A model generated the notes under the pieces. It searched no databases. It worked only from the letters and a program-made list of their open reading frames with translations, and was not told the origin of the DNA. Shown one piece after another: positions 1 to 8,680 of a DNA stretch of 20,738 bases. This DNA is from Vallitalea maricola (GTDB taxonomy: Bacteria > Bacillota > Clostridia > Lachnospirales > Vallitaleaceae). Position numbers and translations under genes: made by a program. Each line of letters begins with the position of its first letter. Within the stretch, counting starts at the first letter, position 1. The stretch lies in contig NZ_BTPU01000111.1 in the NCBI RefSeq assembly GCF_036985595.1, forward strand, positions 1 to 20,738, in the 5' to 3' direction.

Positions 1-314
1 CTATATTTGGGAACATTATATTTATCCTTAGTATTATTGTAATTACCATTCATAGCTAGAGTTATATTCTTGTCAATACTCTTTAATCTATCGAATATGT
101 ATTTAATAATTTTGTATCCAATTAGTGAACTCACTATAATTAATAAAAGAATTAAGGATTTAACTATTACATATTTGTATCTATTCAAGATTTCAAATTC
201 CATATAGACTTTAAGAATATCTATTCCAGCAATTAATAAAATAACAACTGCATAAACTCCTATTAAAGCCACCACATATTTTTTAATATTACTATCATTC
301 AACAAATTTTTCAT
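1..314 (-). CDS. Sensor histidine kinase, N-terminal part (cut by window edge)
   Basis: Only the first 104 codons are in the window. They encode two hydrophobic segments (about residues 13-34 and 48-70) with a loop of only about 13 residues between them, then a charged stretch (FDRLKSIDKNITLAMNG) like a HAMP/linker region. The ATG at 314 overlaps the TGA of the upstream response regulator in an ATGA junction, the usual arrangement of a translationally coupled two-component pair; no separate strong ribosome binding site is visible. The kinase core (H-box, ATPase) lies outside the window, so the assignment rests on position and membrane topology. The very short external loop suggests a kinase that senses within or at the membrane; this is inference. 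Confidence 0.7.
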   Translation of the reverse strand, partial: MKNLLNDSNIKKYVVALIGVYAVVILLIAGIDILKVYMEFEILNRYKYVIVKSLILLLIIVSSLIGYKIIKYIFDRLKSIDKNITLAMNGNYNNTKDKYNVPKY

Positions 315-1000
315 TGCTTATCACACCTTAAATCCCATGTGTAACCCAAACCTCTTATGGTTTTTATGTATTTTGGTTTAGTTCTATCTTCTTCAATTTT
401 GGACCGTATACGTTTTATATTAACTGCAATTGTATTTTCATCTACATAGTTTTCATTAACATCCCATACGTTACTTAGAATCTGTTCCTTAGTAATAATA
501 GTTAGAGCATTTTCCATAAGTAGCTTTAATAATTTGTATTCTGTGATTGATATAGAAATATCTTCATTATTCTTAGTTAATCTAGCTTCATTCAGATAAA
601 ATTGTATATCACCGGATATAAACCTTGTATAAGATTTTTTATCAATCCTTCTAAAAACAGCATTCATTCTGGAGATTAAAACACTTAATTTGAAAGGTTT
701 TGTAATATAATCATCTGCTCCCATATCAAGACCTGTAACTATATTAATTTCTTCGTTTAAACCAGTAAGAAATATTATTGGCACATCACTTCTATTTCGT
801 ATATACTTACATAGCTCATATCCTGAACCATCTGGTAGATCTATATCTAATATAACTAAATCAAATAATTCATTGGAAACCATTTTCTTTCCATCAGATA
901 TAGTTTTACTTATTATAACATTATAGTTATTGGATTTTAATGCAATATGTATTCCATAAGCTAAAGAATTATCATCTTCCACTAACATTATTTTTTTCAA
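311..1000 (-). CDS. OmpR/VanR-type DNA-binding response regulator
   Basis: Two-component transcription factor of 229 residues. The receiver domain (about 1-115) keeps the acidic pair D9/D10, the phosphoacceptor D52 in LVILDIDLPDGSG, the conserved Thr in IIFLTG and the Lys in DYITKPF. The C-terminal winged-helix domain (about 130-225) has the OmpR-type ending VNIKRIRSKI...IRGLGY. The start is taken as TTG at 1000, giving MKKIMLVEDD, because a GGGAGGAG ribosome binding site lies six bases before it. The upstream in-frame ATG at 1021 would place that site inside the coding sequence and add seven non-family residues. It is coupled to the kinase at 1-314 by a 4 bp overlap. Its targets are unknown; the divergent acetyltransferase gene is one possibility. 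Confidence 0.92.
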   Translation of the reverse strand: MKKIMLVEDDNSLAYGIHIALKSNNYNVIISKTISDGKKMVSNELFDLVILDIDLPDGSGYELCKYIRNRSDVPIIFLTGLNEEINIVTGLDMGADDYITKPFKLSVLISRMNAVFRRIDKKSYTRFISGDIQFYLNEARLTKNNEDISISITEYKLLKLLMENALTIITKEQILSNVWDVNENYVDENTIAVNIKRIRSKIEEDRTKPKYIKTIRGLGYTWDLRCDKQ

Positions 1001-1047
1001 TTCAATCTCCTCCCACAACATTTTAACATAGAATTAAGACCCTTAAT

Positions 1048-1076
1048 ATGATATACTGAAAAAAGTTTAAGTACAA
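1048..1076 (-). promoter_or_regulatory. Possible promoter of the two-component operon
   Basis: On the minus strand TTGTAC (1076-1071) and TATCAT (1053-1048) are separated by 17 bp, upstream of the regulator start at 1000. The match is moderate and the region is AT-rich, so other hexamer choices are possible. Confidence 0.35.
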
Positions 1077-1111
1077 TTATTAAAACAATTATATTATTAG
1101 AGGTGAATCAA

Positions 1112-1723
1112 ATGACTCAAAAAGAACGAATGCTCGCTGAACTACCTTATAAAGCATGGTTAGATGGTTTAGAAGAAGAAAGAATGGAAAACAAGAAAAA
1201 AATCTACTTATATAATAATTTATCCCCAGATAAAACAGAAGAGATGAAATCTACTATTAAAAGCATACTTGGAAAATCAGGAGATCATGTTTTTATAGAA
1301 CAGCCTTTTCATTGTGATTATGGTAAAAATATTGAAGTAGGCGAAAACTTTTTTGCAAATTATAATTGTATAATGCTTGATGTAGGTAAAATAAGAATAG
1401 GTAAGAATGTAATGTTTGCTCCTAATGTAGCTGTCTATACAGCAGGACACCCTATTCACCCAGATTCTCGTAATTCTGGATATGAATATGGTATAGAAGT
1501 AACTATTGGAGATAATGTCTGGATTGGTGGCAACGTAATTATAAATCCTGGTGTAAATATCGGCAACAACGTGGTAATCGGTTCGGGCAGTGTGGTTACA
1601 AAAGATATTCCAGATAACATGATTGCTGCAGGAAATCCTTGTAAAGTGATTCGTGAAATAACGGAATCTGACCGTAAATACTATTATAAAGATAGAGTTT
1701 TTGACGTTGATGATTACAAGTAA
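1112..1723 (+). CDS. Sugar O-acetyltransferase (maltose/galactoside acetyltransferase family)
   Basis: Cytoplasmic acetyl-CoA-dependent O-acetyltransferase of the LacA/Maa/NodL family, 203 residues, the usual length. The N-terminal cap domain starts MTQKERMLAELPY, typical of Maa proteins. The rest is a left-handed parallel beta helix of hexapeptide repeats, for example IGDNVWIGGNVIINPGV and IGNNVVIGSGSVV. The catalytic-loop histidine is in TAGHPIHP, and the acceptor-side motif is HCDYGKNIEVG. The ATG at 1112 is preferred over the in-frame GTG at 1103, since that GTG is part of the AGAGGTGA ribosome binding site. The gene is divergent from the two-component pair and ends at a strong hairpin terminator, so it is probably monocistronic. 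The acceptor sugar cannot be read from sequence. Confidence 0.93.
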   Translation: MTQKERMLAELPYKAWLDGLEEERMENKKKIYLYNNLSPDKTEEMKSTIKSILGKSGDHVFIEQPFHCDYGKNIEVGENFFANYNCIMLDVGKIRIGKNVMFAPNVAVYTAGHPIHPDSRNSGYEYGIEVTIGDNVWIGGNVIINPGVNIGNNVVIGSGSVVTKDIPDNMIAAGNPCKVIREITESDRKYYYKDRVFDVDDYK

Positions 1724-1752
1724 TAGATTATATTATACTTATTAAGAATAAC

Positions 1753-1779
1753 AAAAAACCTCAATAGTGAGGTTTTTTT
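1753..1779. terminator. Bidirectional rho-independent terminator
   Basis: An 11 bp stem (AAAAAACCTCA / TGAGGTTTTTT) closes a 4 nt loop, with a T-run on both strands. It serves the acetyltransferase gene on the plus strand and can also stop minus-strand transcripts from the phospholipase gene that ends at 1866. Confidence 0.88.
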
Positions 1780-1865
1780 GGTTTATGTAAATGTTCTTAA
1801 TATATAATACATTTTACCTTTATTATGTATCTGATAATAATAACGGTATATCACATTATGATTTT

Positions 1866-3470
1866 TTAGAATACCCATTCTTTTATGGTATTATCGTAAA
1901 ACCACTGATTTATATCAGCATTGAAGGTAAGATTATCATTGGTTATTGTGATATTCTCTGGATACCAATCATCACTGCCAACTTTTTTTAACCATACTTT
2001 TGTAATTACAGTATTAGGTAATCTGGAATATTCTACCCAATACCAATCATTATCACCTTTTTCAAAATCATTGTAACCTGATTTATCTAACAAATCTTCA
2101 TGAGTTGTACCATCACTTAACTGGACTCCAAAATATACATCGCTATCTGTTCCATAGGCATCAAATAGACCACCATCTTTGGTTTTTATACGAATATCAA
2201 CTTTGTCCAAAATATAATTGCATTCAGAGACAACTATATCAACAGCTGTGTTACCTATAAACCAACTATTAAGAGGTTTCAAGAAATGGCATTGATTATC
2301 ACTGCTTGTTACTTCTACCTCTACAGGATACCAGTTATCTTCAGCAGTTCCTGCTTCCCAGCCTCTTTGTTTTCGTATCCACGCTTTTCTTATTTCAGGG
2401 CCTGCTGATTTTTCTAATGTAACAGTATATGTATCATTATCACCTTTTTCATGATCATTGTAGCCTGATTTATCTAACTTCCATTCGTGCATTCTACCAT
2501 TTTTTAATTCTATACCAAAGTATATATCATTATCTGTTCCATAAGTATCAGTTAGTCCCCCATCTTTTGTTTTGACACGAATATCAAGGGTAATATCACT
2601 ATCATATGTATTACTACATACAGAAGATGGGTTTGCAATCTCTTTTGCAAATCGATATAAAACTCTAGCTATCCCTCTTTGGGTACTTTTCATTGTAATA
2701 TCTGCCACACCATTCCATGTAGATTCATTATCGGCTACAAAATTGTTATGGTATTGCTCATATCCAATTATAGCTCTCATATCACATTCCTTAGTTATAA
2801 AATCTGGTAGATATTCATCTTGTAATGTATCTGAATAATTAGATGTACTAGTATTGCCACCTAGTGTGGTTATACTGTATTGATTTTTAGTATTTTCTAC
2901 ATAGGTTTCAAAGGTACTATGTTTTGTAATATGCTCTTGGGTACCCCCTATAGCATTTGATGCATGATGAGAATTACATAGATCTGCAAAGTAGTGCATC
3001 GCATTTCCTAAAGTATATATTGCATTATTGTAATCTCCACTTTTCCAATATTGTAATGCCCATCCTATGTATTCTTTTGAACGATATTCTGCTGTTTGAT
3101 ATACAAAGTCTAGAAAAGCAAGTTCTCCTTCATTAGAAGCAGTAAAATTTGTTTTGGTATAGGGATTATAGAAATGGTCTTGATATAATGAGAAATTTTT
3201 GTCATCAAAATCTGGCATAATAGCACCACGTTTAAAATCTTCTATGGATGCTTTTAATTTATTAATTACATCCATGAATTCACTATTATTTCTGTCATCT
3301 GAGCATAAGTCATTTTCTAAAATTTGTAAAGCTTGAGTTACCAACAAAGTATGGGTGTTTGGATCTTGGTCAAGCTCACTAGCCCATCCAAATACTGAAG
3401 TTGAGATTAATTGTAGCATTAAGGCAACTACAACTGTGAAAAGACTTGCTTTTTTCAAAATATTTTTCAT
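1866..3470 (-). CDS. Secreted zinc-dependent phospholipase C (alpha-toxin type) with two PLAT-like domains
   Basis: Secreted phospholipase C related to Clostridium perfringens alpha-toxin. It hydrolyses phosphatidylcholine/sphingomyelin-type lipids at three catalytic zinc ions. A signal peptide (1-28) ends VFG before Trp29, the expected mature N-terminus whose amino group binds zinc. The remaining ligands all appear conserved by alignment to the toxin: H40, D87, H99 (in LYQDHFYNP), H159 and D163 (in MHYFADL), H169, H184 and E188 (HSTFE). The catalytic domain spans about 29-285. Two similar C2/PLAT-like membrane-binding domains follow (about 292-410 and 422-530), each with a KTKDGG...YGTD.D.YFG block and an LDKSGYND.EKGDND block. 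The toxin has one such domain, which explains the extra length (534 residues). GGAGG lies about 8 bases before the ATG. The lipid specificity and any haemolytic activity are not provable from sequence. Confidence 0.93.
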   Translation of the reverse strand: MKNILKKASLFTVVVALMLQLISTSVFGWASELDQDPNTHTLLVTQALQILENDLCSDDRNNSEFMDVINKLKASIEDFKRGAIMPDFDDKNFSLYQDHFYNPYTKTNFTASNEGELAFLDFVYQTAEYRSKEYIGWALQYWKSGDYNNAIYTLGNAMHYFADLCNSHHASNAIGGTQEHITKHSTFETYVENTKNQYSITTLGGNTSTSNYSDTLQDEYLPDFITKECDMRAIIGYEQYHNNFVADNESTWNGVADITMKSTQRGIARVLYRFAKEIANPSSVCSNTYDSDITLDIRVKTKDGGLTDTYGTDNDIYFGIELKNGRMHEWKLDKSGYNDHEKGDNDTYTVTLEKSAGPEIRKAWIRKQRGWEAGTAEDNWYPVEVEVTSSDNQCHFLKPLNSWFIGNTAVDIVVSECNYILDKVDIRIKTKDGGLFDAYGTDSDVYFGVQLSDGTTHEDLLDKSGYNDFEKGDNDWYWVEYSRLPNTVITKVWLKKVGSDDWYPENITITNDNLTFNADINQWFYDNTIKEWVF

Positions 3471-3515
3471 AATCTGGCCTCCATTAAATTTACATTATTT
3501 TGTATATTTTCTATA

Positions 3516-3544
3516 ATTATACATTAGCTAGAGGTATATATCAA
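3516..3544 (-). promoter_or_regulatory. Sigma-A type promoter of the phospholipase C gene
   Basis: Minus strand: TTGATA (3544-3539), a 17 bp spacer, then a perfect TATAAT (3521-3516), about 45 bp before the start codon. The predicted transcript starts near 3509. Confidence 0.75.
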
Positions 3545-3653
3545 TTTAGCACATGATAAATTTATGTTAAATATATGTAATGAAGCAATTTTATAATATA
3601 CTTATAAAATTTATATAATTATAATTGTTTGTGAAAGGCTATATATCCATTAT

Positions 3654-3709
3654 TTCAAAAAAACAAAAGCCTTCTTGTTAATATGTTCTAATTATTAACA
3701 AGAAGGCTT
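3654..3709 (-). terminator. Rho-independent terminator of purL
   Basis: A perfect 16 bp inverted repeat (3667-3682 and 3694-3709, 11 nt loop) lies 47 bp past the purL stop. It is followed on the minus strand by a T-rich run (TTTTGTTTTTTTG). Confidence 0.88.
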
Positions 3710-3755
3710 ATTTGATGTTTTACACATCTAGTATATTTAATAATATATCTACACT

Positions 3756-6700
3756 CTACTTAGTAAAATATTCTACACCTGACTTAAATATCATTTGGTC
3801 TTTTTTACCAATTATATTGTTTGCAACATTAGTTCCAATACGTTCTGAATGTCCCATTTTTCCAAGAACTCTACCATCTGGACTAGTTATACCTTCAATA
3901 GCGTATAATGAACCATTTGGATTGAATCTAATATCCATTGTTGGATTACCATCAAAATCTACGTATTGCGTAGCTACTTGACCATTATCAAATAGTTTTT
4001 TAGCTATAGCTTCATTCACTATGAATCTACCTTCACCATGTGATACAGGTATAGCATGTATGTCGCCAACATTTACATTAGCTAGCCAAGGTGATTTATT
4101 TGATACTATTTTGGTATTGGCCATACAAGATATATGTCTACCTATTGTATTATAAGTAAGAGTTGGGTCATCATTAGTTAATTCCCTAATATCTCCATAT
4201 GGTACAAGTCCAAGCTTGATAAGTGATTGGAAGCCATTACATATACCAAGCATAAGTCCATCTCTATTTTGTAATAATTCTAGCACAGCATTCTTGATGT
4301 ATTCATTTCTAAATATAGTTGCAATGAATTTACCTGAACCTTCTGGTTCATCTCCAGCACTAAAACCTCCAGGAATCATAACCATTTGACTGTTATTAAT
4401 CTTGTCAGACATTACTTTAATAGAATCTTTTATATCTTTTGATGTTAAATTCTTGAACACGAACATATCTACATCTGCTCCAGCTTGTTCAAAAGCTTTT
4501 GCTGAATCATATTCACAATTAGTCCCAGGGAATACTGGTATGAATACTTTTGGTCTAGCTACTTTATTTTTACAAGTATATACTTTGCTTTCTTTATACA
4601 ATTGATTTTTTACATCATTAGTCTCTTTTGTTTTAGTTGGATATACATCTTCTAATGTATTTGTCCATGTATCAATTATCTCATCAATATTTATTAGTTC
4701 ATTTTTATATCTAATAGCTGTCTCTGATGTAGTATTACCTATATGAATATAATTAAGTCCATCTAATATATCATTATATTTTATGTTACCATCAATTTCT
4801 ATCAATATACTACCATAATCTCTTGAATATAGATTTTCTGTAGTAATCGAGTCATTAATATTTACTCCGATTTTATTACCCATAGCCATCTTGGATATTG
4901 CTTCTACTAATCCACCATAACCAACTGTATGAGCTGATAGTATTAGACCATCAGTGATAAGTTCATATATCTTGGAATAATTTTTCTTAAGCTCTTCAAA
5001 ATCAGGTAAGTCATAAGAATCTCTTGATAGTGGTATATATATCAGGTTACTATCTGTCTTTTTAAGTTCTGGTGATATTACTTTGTTAACATCTACCACA
5101 TCTACTGCAAATGATACTAACGTTGGTGGAACATCTATATCATTAAAAGTTCCTGACATACTGTCCTTACCTCCTATTGAAGGAAGGTTTAATATTTCTT
5201 GAACATGATAAGCTCCAAGTAAAGCACTAAATGGTTCTCCCCATCTACTACTATCTTTACCAAGACGTTTGAAATATTCTTGAAAAGTGAATCTGATCTT
5301 CTTGTAATCTCCACCTGTAGCAACAATCTTAGCTATTGATTCTACAATAGAATATACCGAACCATGATAAGGACTCCATGACATAAGATATGGGTTGTAA
5401 CCATAACTCATAACTGTTCCTGTAGATGTATCCCCTTCTAGTAATGGTATCTTAGCAACCATTGTTTCAGTAGGAGTTAGTTGATATTTACCTCCATAAG
5501 GCATAAATACACTACAAGCTCCAATGGAACTATCAAATTTCTCTACTAATCCTTTTTGGGATGCAACATTGATATCTCCCATTATATCAAGCCATTTATC
5601 TTTAACTGTATCTTCTTTTTCTTCTTTTTGAACAAAATAATTATTTTCTTGTATTGGTGATAGAACATGTACATCTGTTGTTGCTTTTGCTCCGTTAGTA
5701 TCTAAGAAATCTCTACTGATATCTACAATACTGTTTCCGTTCCAATTCATCACTAATCTTTTTTCTTTTGTTACATTGGCAACAACAACAGCTTCCAAGT
5801 TTTCTTTATTAGCACAAGCAATGAACTCATTAACAGAATTTTTATCAACAACTACAGCCATTCTTTCTTGTGACTCTGATATAGCAAGTTCTGTTCCATC
5901 AAGACCTGCATATTTTTTAGGAACTTTGTCTAAGTCGATAATAAGACCATCTGCTAATTCACCTATAGCAACTGAAACTCCACCTGCTCCAAAATCATTA
6001 CATTTTTTTATCATATTGCTTACTTTTTTGTCTCTAAACAAACGTTGAATCTTTCTTTCTGTTGGTGGATTTCCTTTTTGTACTTCAGCACCACAAGTAT
6101 GGATGGAATCTTCAGTATGCTCTTTTGATGAACCTGTTGCTCCACCACAACCATCTCTACCTGTTCTTCCACCTAATAGTATTATTATATCTCCTTCATC
6201 AGAAGTCTCTCTTATAACATTTTCTCTTGGAGCTGCTGCAATGACAGCACCTATTTCCATGTGTTTTGCAACATAATTAGGATGATATATTTCATGAACC
6301 TTACCAGTTGCAAGTCCTATCTGATTACCGTAAGAGCTATAACCATGAGAACTTTCTGAGGCTATTTTTTTCTGTGATAATTTCCCGGGTAATGTTTTGT
6401 CAAGTGAAGTCCTTGGATCTCCTGAACCTGTAACCCTCATTGCTTGATAAACATATGAACGTCCTGACAATGGGTCTCTGATTGCTCCTCCAAGACAAGT
6501 TGCGGCTCCACCAAATGGTTCAATCTCTGTTGGATGGTTATGAGTTTCATTTTTGAACATAACCAACCATTCTTCATCTTTACCATCAACATCTACATCT
6601 ACCACAATACTACAAGCATTGATTTCCTCTGATACTTCTAAATCATCTAGGCAGCCATCTGCTCTTAACTTTTTCATTGCAAGTAATGCTATATCCATAA

Positions 6701-7526
6701 GGCAAACATCTTTTTTATCTGCTTTATCTCCTAAAACTGCTTTTCTATCTTCTAAATATTTTTTGTATGTTGATTCTACAGGCTCATTATATTTTCCATC
6801 TTCAAAAGTAACCTTCTCAATAGCTGTCAAGAATGTTGTATGTCTACAATGATCTGACCAATAAGTATCTAGAACTCTAATCTCTGTAATGGTTGGATTT
6901 CTTTTTTCTACGTTAGCAAAATATTCCCTAGTAAATAATAAATCATGGGTACTCATAGCTAGTCCTAATTGTTTCCATAATTCCCCTATCTGCTCTTTAT
7001 CCATAGATATGAATCCATCTATATAAGGAACAGTGTTTGGAATATCAAATTCCAAGTCTAGAGTTTCTGGTTTATCAAGTTCTGCTTCTCTTGAGTCAAC
7101 TGGATTGATGCAATATTTTTTTACTCTTGATAAGTCTTTATCACTAATATTTCCTTGTAGAACAATTACTTTTGCTACTCTAACAATAGGATTAACGTCT
7201 GCATTCAGTATTTTGATACAACTAGCAGCTTGGTCTGCTCTTTGGTCATATTGTCCAGGAAGATATTCTACTGCAAAAGCTGTCTCTTCGTTTTTAAGGT
7301 TCATTACCTCTTGGGATAATATATCTACTTGTGGCTCTGAAAATATAGTATTCAGGGCACTTTTATAAGCTTCATCTGTTACATGGGCTACATCATAGCG
7401 ATTTACTATTCTTACATTATCTAAACTATCTAAAGACAAATTGTTTCTAAGATCATTAAGCAAATGTTTTGCTTCTGTATTACAACCGATTTTTTTCTCA
7501 ACAAAAACTCTTCTAATTGTATTCAT
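3756..7526 (-). CDS. purL: Phosphoribosylformylglycinamidine synthase, single-chain PurL-PurQ fusion
   Basis: Purine biosynthesis enzyme converting FGAR, glutamine and ATP to FGAM, fourth step of the IMP pathway, cytoplasmic. At 1256 residues it is the long form with the glutaminase fused in. The N-terminal and linker region (1-about 200) is followed by two AIR-synthetase-type halves, with ESSHGYSSYGNQIGLATG, GGRTGRDGCGGATGSS, ISESQERMAVVV and SIGGKDSMSG. The C-terminal class I amidotransferase (about 991-1256) has PGTNCEYD and IPGGFSAGD, the nucleophile C1096 in GICNGFQ, and H1163/E1165 in SHGEGRF. AGGAGG lies five bases before the ATG. The gene is intact, stands alone with its own terminator, and no other pur gene is in the window. 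It is divergent from a LysR-type regulator. No purine riboswitch is visible in the 100 bp upstream. Confidence 0.98.
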   Translation of the reverse strand: MNTIRRVFVEKKIGCNTEAKHLLNDLRNNLSLDSLDNVRIVNRYDVAHVTDEAYKSALNTIFSEPQVDILSQEVMNLKNEETAFAVEYLPGQYDQRADQAASCIKILNADVNPIVRVAKVIVLQGNISDKDLSRVKKYCINPVDSREAELDKPETLDLEFDIPNTVPYIDGFISMDKEQIGELWKQLGLAMSTHDLLFTREYFANVEKRNPTITEIRVLDTYWSDHCRHTTFLTAIEKVTFEDGKYNEPVESTYKKYLEDRKAVLGDKADKKDVCLMDIALLAMKKLRADGCLDDLEVSEEINACSIVVDVDVDGKDEEWLVMFKNETHNHPTEIEPFGGAATCLGGAIRDPLSGRSYVYQAMRVTGSGDPRTSLDKTLPGKLSQKKIASESSHGYSSYGNQIGLATGKVHEIYHPNYVAKHMEIGAVIAAAPRENVIRETSDEGDIIILLGGRTGRDGCGGATGSSKEHTEDSIHTCGAEVQKGNPPTERKIQRLFRDKKVSNMIKKCNDFGAGGVSVAIGELADGLIIDLDKVPKKYAGLDGTELAISESQERMAVVVDKNSVNEFIACANKENLEAVVVANVTKEKRLVMNWNGNSIVDISRDFLDTNGAKATTDVHVLSPIQENNYFVQKEEKEDTVKDKWLDIMGDINVASQKGLVEKFDSSIGACSVFMPYGGKYQLTPTETMVAKIPLLEGDTSTGTVMSYGYNPYLMSWSPYHGSVYSIVESIAKIVATGGDYKKIRFTFQEYFKRLGKDSSRWGEPFSALLGAYHVQEILNLPSIGGKDSMSGTFNDIDVPPTLVSFAVDVVDVNKVISPELKKTDSNLIYIPLSRDSYDLPDFEELKKNYSKIYELITDGLILSAHTVGYGGLVEAISKMAMGNKIGVNINDSITTENLYSRDYGSILIEIDGNIKYNDILDGLNYIHIGNTTSETAIRYKNELINIDEIIDTWTNTLEDVYPTKTKETNDVKNQLYKESKVYTCKNKVARPKVFIPVFPGTNCEYDSAKAFEQAGADVDMFVFKNLTSKDIKDSIKVMSDKINNSQMVMIPGGFSAGDEPEGSGKFIATIFRNEYIKNAVLELLQNRDGLMLGICNGFQSLIKLGLVPYGDIRELTNDDPTLTYNTIGRHISCMANTKIVSNKSPWLANVNVGDIHAIPVSHGEGRFIVNEAIAKKLFDNGQVATQYVDFDGNPTMDIRFNPNGSLYAIEGITSPDGRVLGKMGHSERIGTNVANNIIGKKDQMIFKSGVEYFTK

Positions 7527-7557
7527 AATAACCTCCTAAGGTTTTTATTTACATTAT

Positions 7558-7580
7558 AATAATACCATGTTATGATTATT
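7558..7580. promoter_or_regulatory. Possible LysR-type operator in the purL/lysR divergent gap
   Basis: AATAAT and ATTATT arms flank an 11 bp centre (7564-7574), the T-N11-A geometry of LysR-type boxes. It lies midway between the divergent purL and LysR starts, where an autoregulatory site is expected. The arms are pure AT in an AT-rich gap, so chance is a real alternative. Confidence 0.3.
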
Positions 7581-7626
7581 AAGTAAAATTAATAATACTA
7601 ATATTACTTATAAGGAGAATTAATAA

Positions 7627-8511
7627 ATGAATATTAATCTGGAGCTTTACAAAGTTTTTTATTATGTAGCTACTACTTTAAGTTTTTCTGAAGCATCTAC
7701 TAAGCTCTTTATTTCTCAATCGGCAGTTAGTCAATCTATTAAAACTCTTGAAAAGAATCTTAATACAACTTTGTTTAATCGTAATACCAAGAGGGTGACT
7801 CTTACTCATGAGGGCAGTCTTTTGTTACAGCATATTGAACCGGCTATTAATTTAATTCATAATGGTGAAAATAACATTATGGAGACAAGGAGTCTTAATC
7901 AAGGGAAGATTCATATAGGTGCCAGTGATACTATTTGTAAATATATTCTTTTGCCTTATTTCAAGAAATTCCATTCGGTCTATCCTAATATTCATTTACA
8001 GGTTACTAATAGAACATCAATCAAATGTGTGGATTTGTTAAAGCAAGGTAGTGTGGATTTTATTGTTACTAATCTTCCTAATAGGAATATTGGTAGTTCT
8101 TTGGTGGTTAGGGAGTTTTATAAGTTTAGTGATGTTTTTATTGGTGGAAATGATTTTAAAGAACTTGAGAATAAAAGTGTGTCTTTGAAAGAATTGATGA
8201 AATATCCTTTGTTGATGTTGGAGAAGAATACTACAACTAGTCAGTATATAAATGGGGTTTTTGAGTCTAAGGGGCTTGTTTTATCTCCTGAGATAGAGCT
8301 TACTAGTATTGATTTGCTTGTGGAGTTGGCTAAGATTAATCTTGGGATTTCTTTGGTGCCGGATTATTGTATAGATGATCAATTATTGAAGGATGTTTTT
8401 GAGATAAAGACTAGGGAGGTGTTGAGTGAGAGGAGTCTTGGGATAGTTAGTAAGAAGAATATTCCGTTGTCGATTGCGGGGAGGAAGTTTGTTGATTTTA
8501 TTTTAGAGTAG
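7627..8511 (+). CDS. LysR-family transcriptional regulator
   Basis: DNA-binding regulator of 294 residues, normal for the family. The winged helix-turn-helix is at about 3-62 (VFYYVATTLSFSEASTKL, then FISQSAVSQSIKTLEKNL and LFNRNTKRVTLTHEG). A linker helix leads to a periplasmic-binding-protein-like effector domain (about 90-294), starting KIHIGASDTICKYILLPYF, typical of the CysB/CysL-like group. AAGGAG lies nine bases before the ATG. It is divergent from purL and convergent with the amidohydrolase gene, so either could be a target. The ligand is unknown. The 3' half is unusually G-rich and C-poor on the coding strand (22 G and 5 C in 8461-8520). Confidence 0.93.
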   Translation: MNINLELYKVFYYVATTLSFSEASTKLFISQSAVSQSIKTLEKNLNTTLFNRNTKRVTLTHEGSLLLQHIEPAINLIHNGENNIMETRSLNQGKIHIGASDTICKYILLPYFKKFHSVYPNIHLQVTNRTSIKCVDLLKQGSVDFIVTNLPNRNIGSSLVVREFYKFSDVFIGGNDFKELENKSVSLKELMKYPLLMLEKNTTTSQYINGVFESKGLVLSPEIELTSIDLLVELAKINLGISLVPDYCIDDQLLKDVFEIKTREVLSERSLGIVSKKNIPLSIAGRKFVDFILE

Positions 8512-8521
8512 CTGGGGGTGG

Positions 8522-8661
8522 TAATAGATGGTACAAAAGGGTCAGGGTATAAGGGATTAGAATAACTTGCCTTACTCTGGGAAGCGATCGGTCTGCGTTA
8601 TTCTAATCCCTTATACCCTTCGGACGATATGTCGGGTAACTATAATATGTAGCATCTATTA
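8522..8661. repeat. Nested inverted-repeat element between convergent genes (MITE-like or structured)
   Basis: An inner perfect 22 bp inverted repeat (8545-8566 and 8597-8618, arms beginning GGGTATAAGGG) encloses a 30 nt loop. Outside it, 13 bp arms (8522-8534 and 8649-8661, TAATAGATGGTAC versus its complement) match with one mismatch. The outer arms can be read as terminal repeats flanked by TA. There is no T-run next to the inner stem, so it is not a canonical rho-independent terminator, although it lies where the convergent LysR and amidohydrolase transcripts meet. It contains no open frame worth calling. Whether it is a non-autonomous mobile element or a structured RNA needs copy-number data. 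Confidence 0.7.
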
Positions 8662-8680
8662 TTAAGGATTTCTTTATAAA

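Noticed and set aside
1103..1111. In-frame GTG start upstream of the acetyltransferase ATG
   Set aside because: The GTG is part of the AGAGGTGA ribosome binding site for ATG 1112, and the MTQKERM start fits the family.
3756..7526. Several open frames of 60-110 codons antisense to purL
   Set aside because: No ribosome binding sites and no recognisable protein sequence; they are shadows of a long conserved gene.
7527..7626. Purine riboswitch upstream of purL
   Set aside because: The gap is only 100 bp and AT-rich, with no recognisable conserved aptamer core or terminator hairpin.
8545..8618. CRISPR repeat or canonical terminator at the inner inverted repeat
   Set aside because: There is no repeated spacer structure, and no T-run follows either arm.
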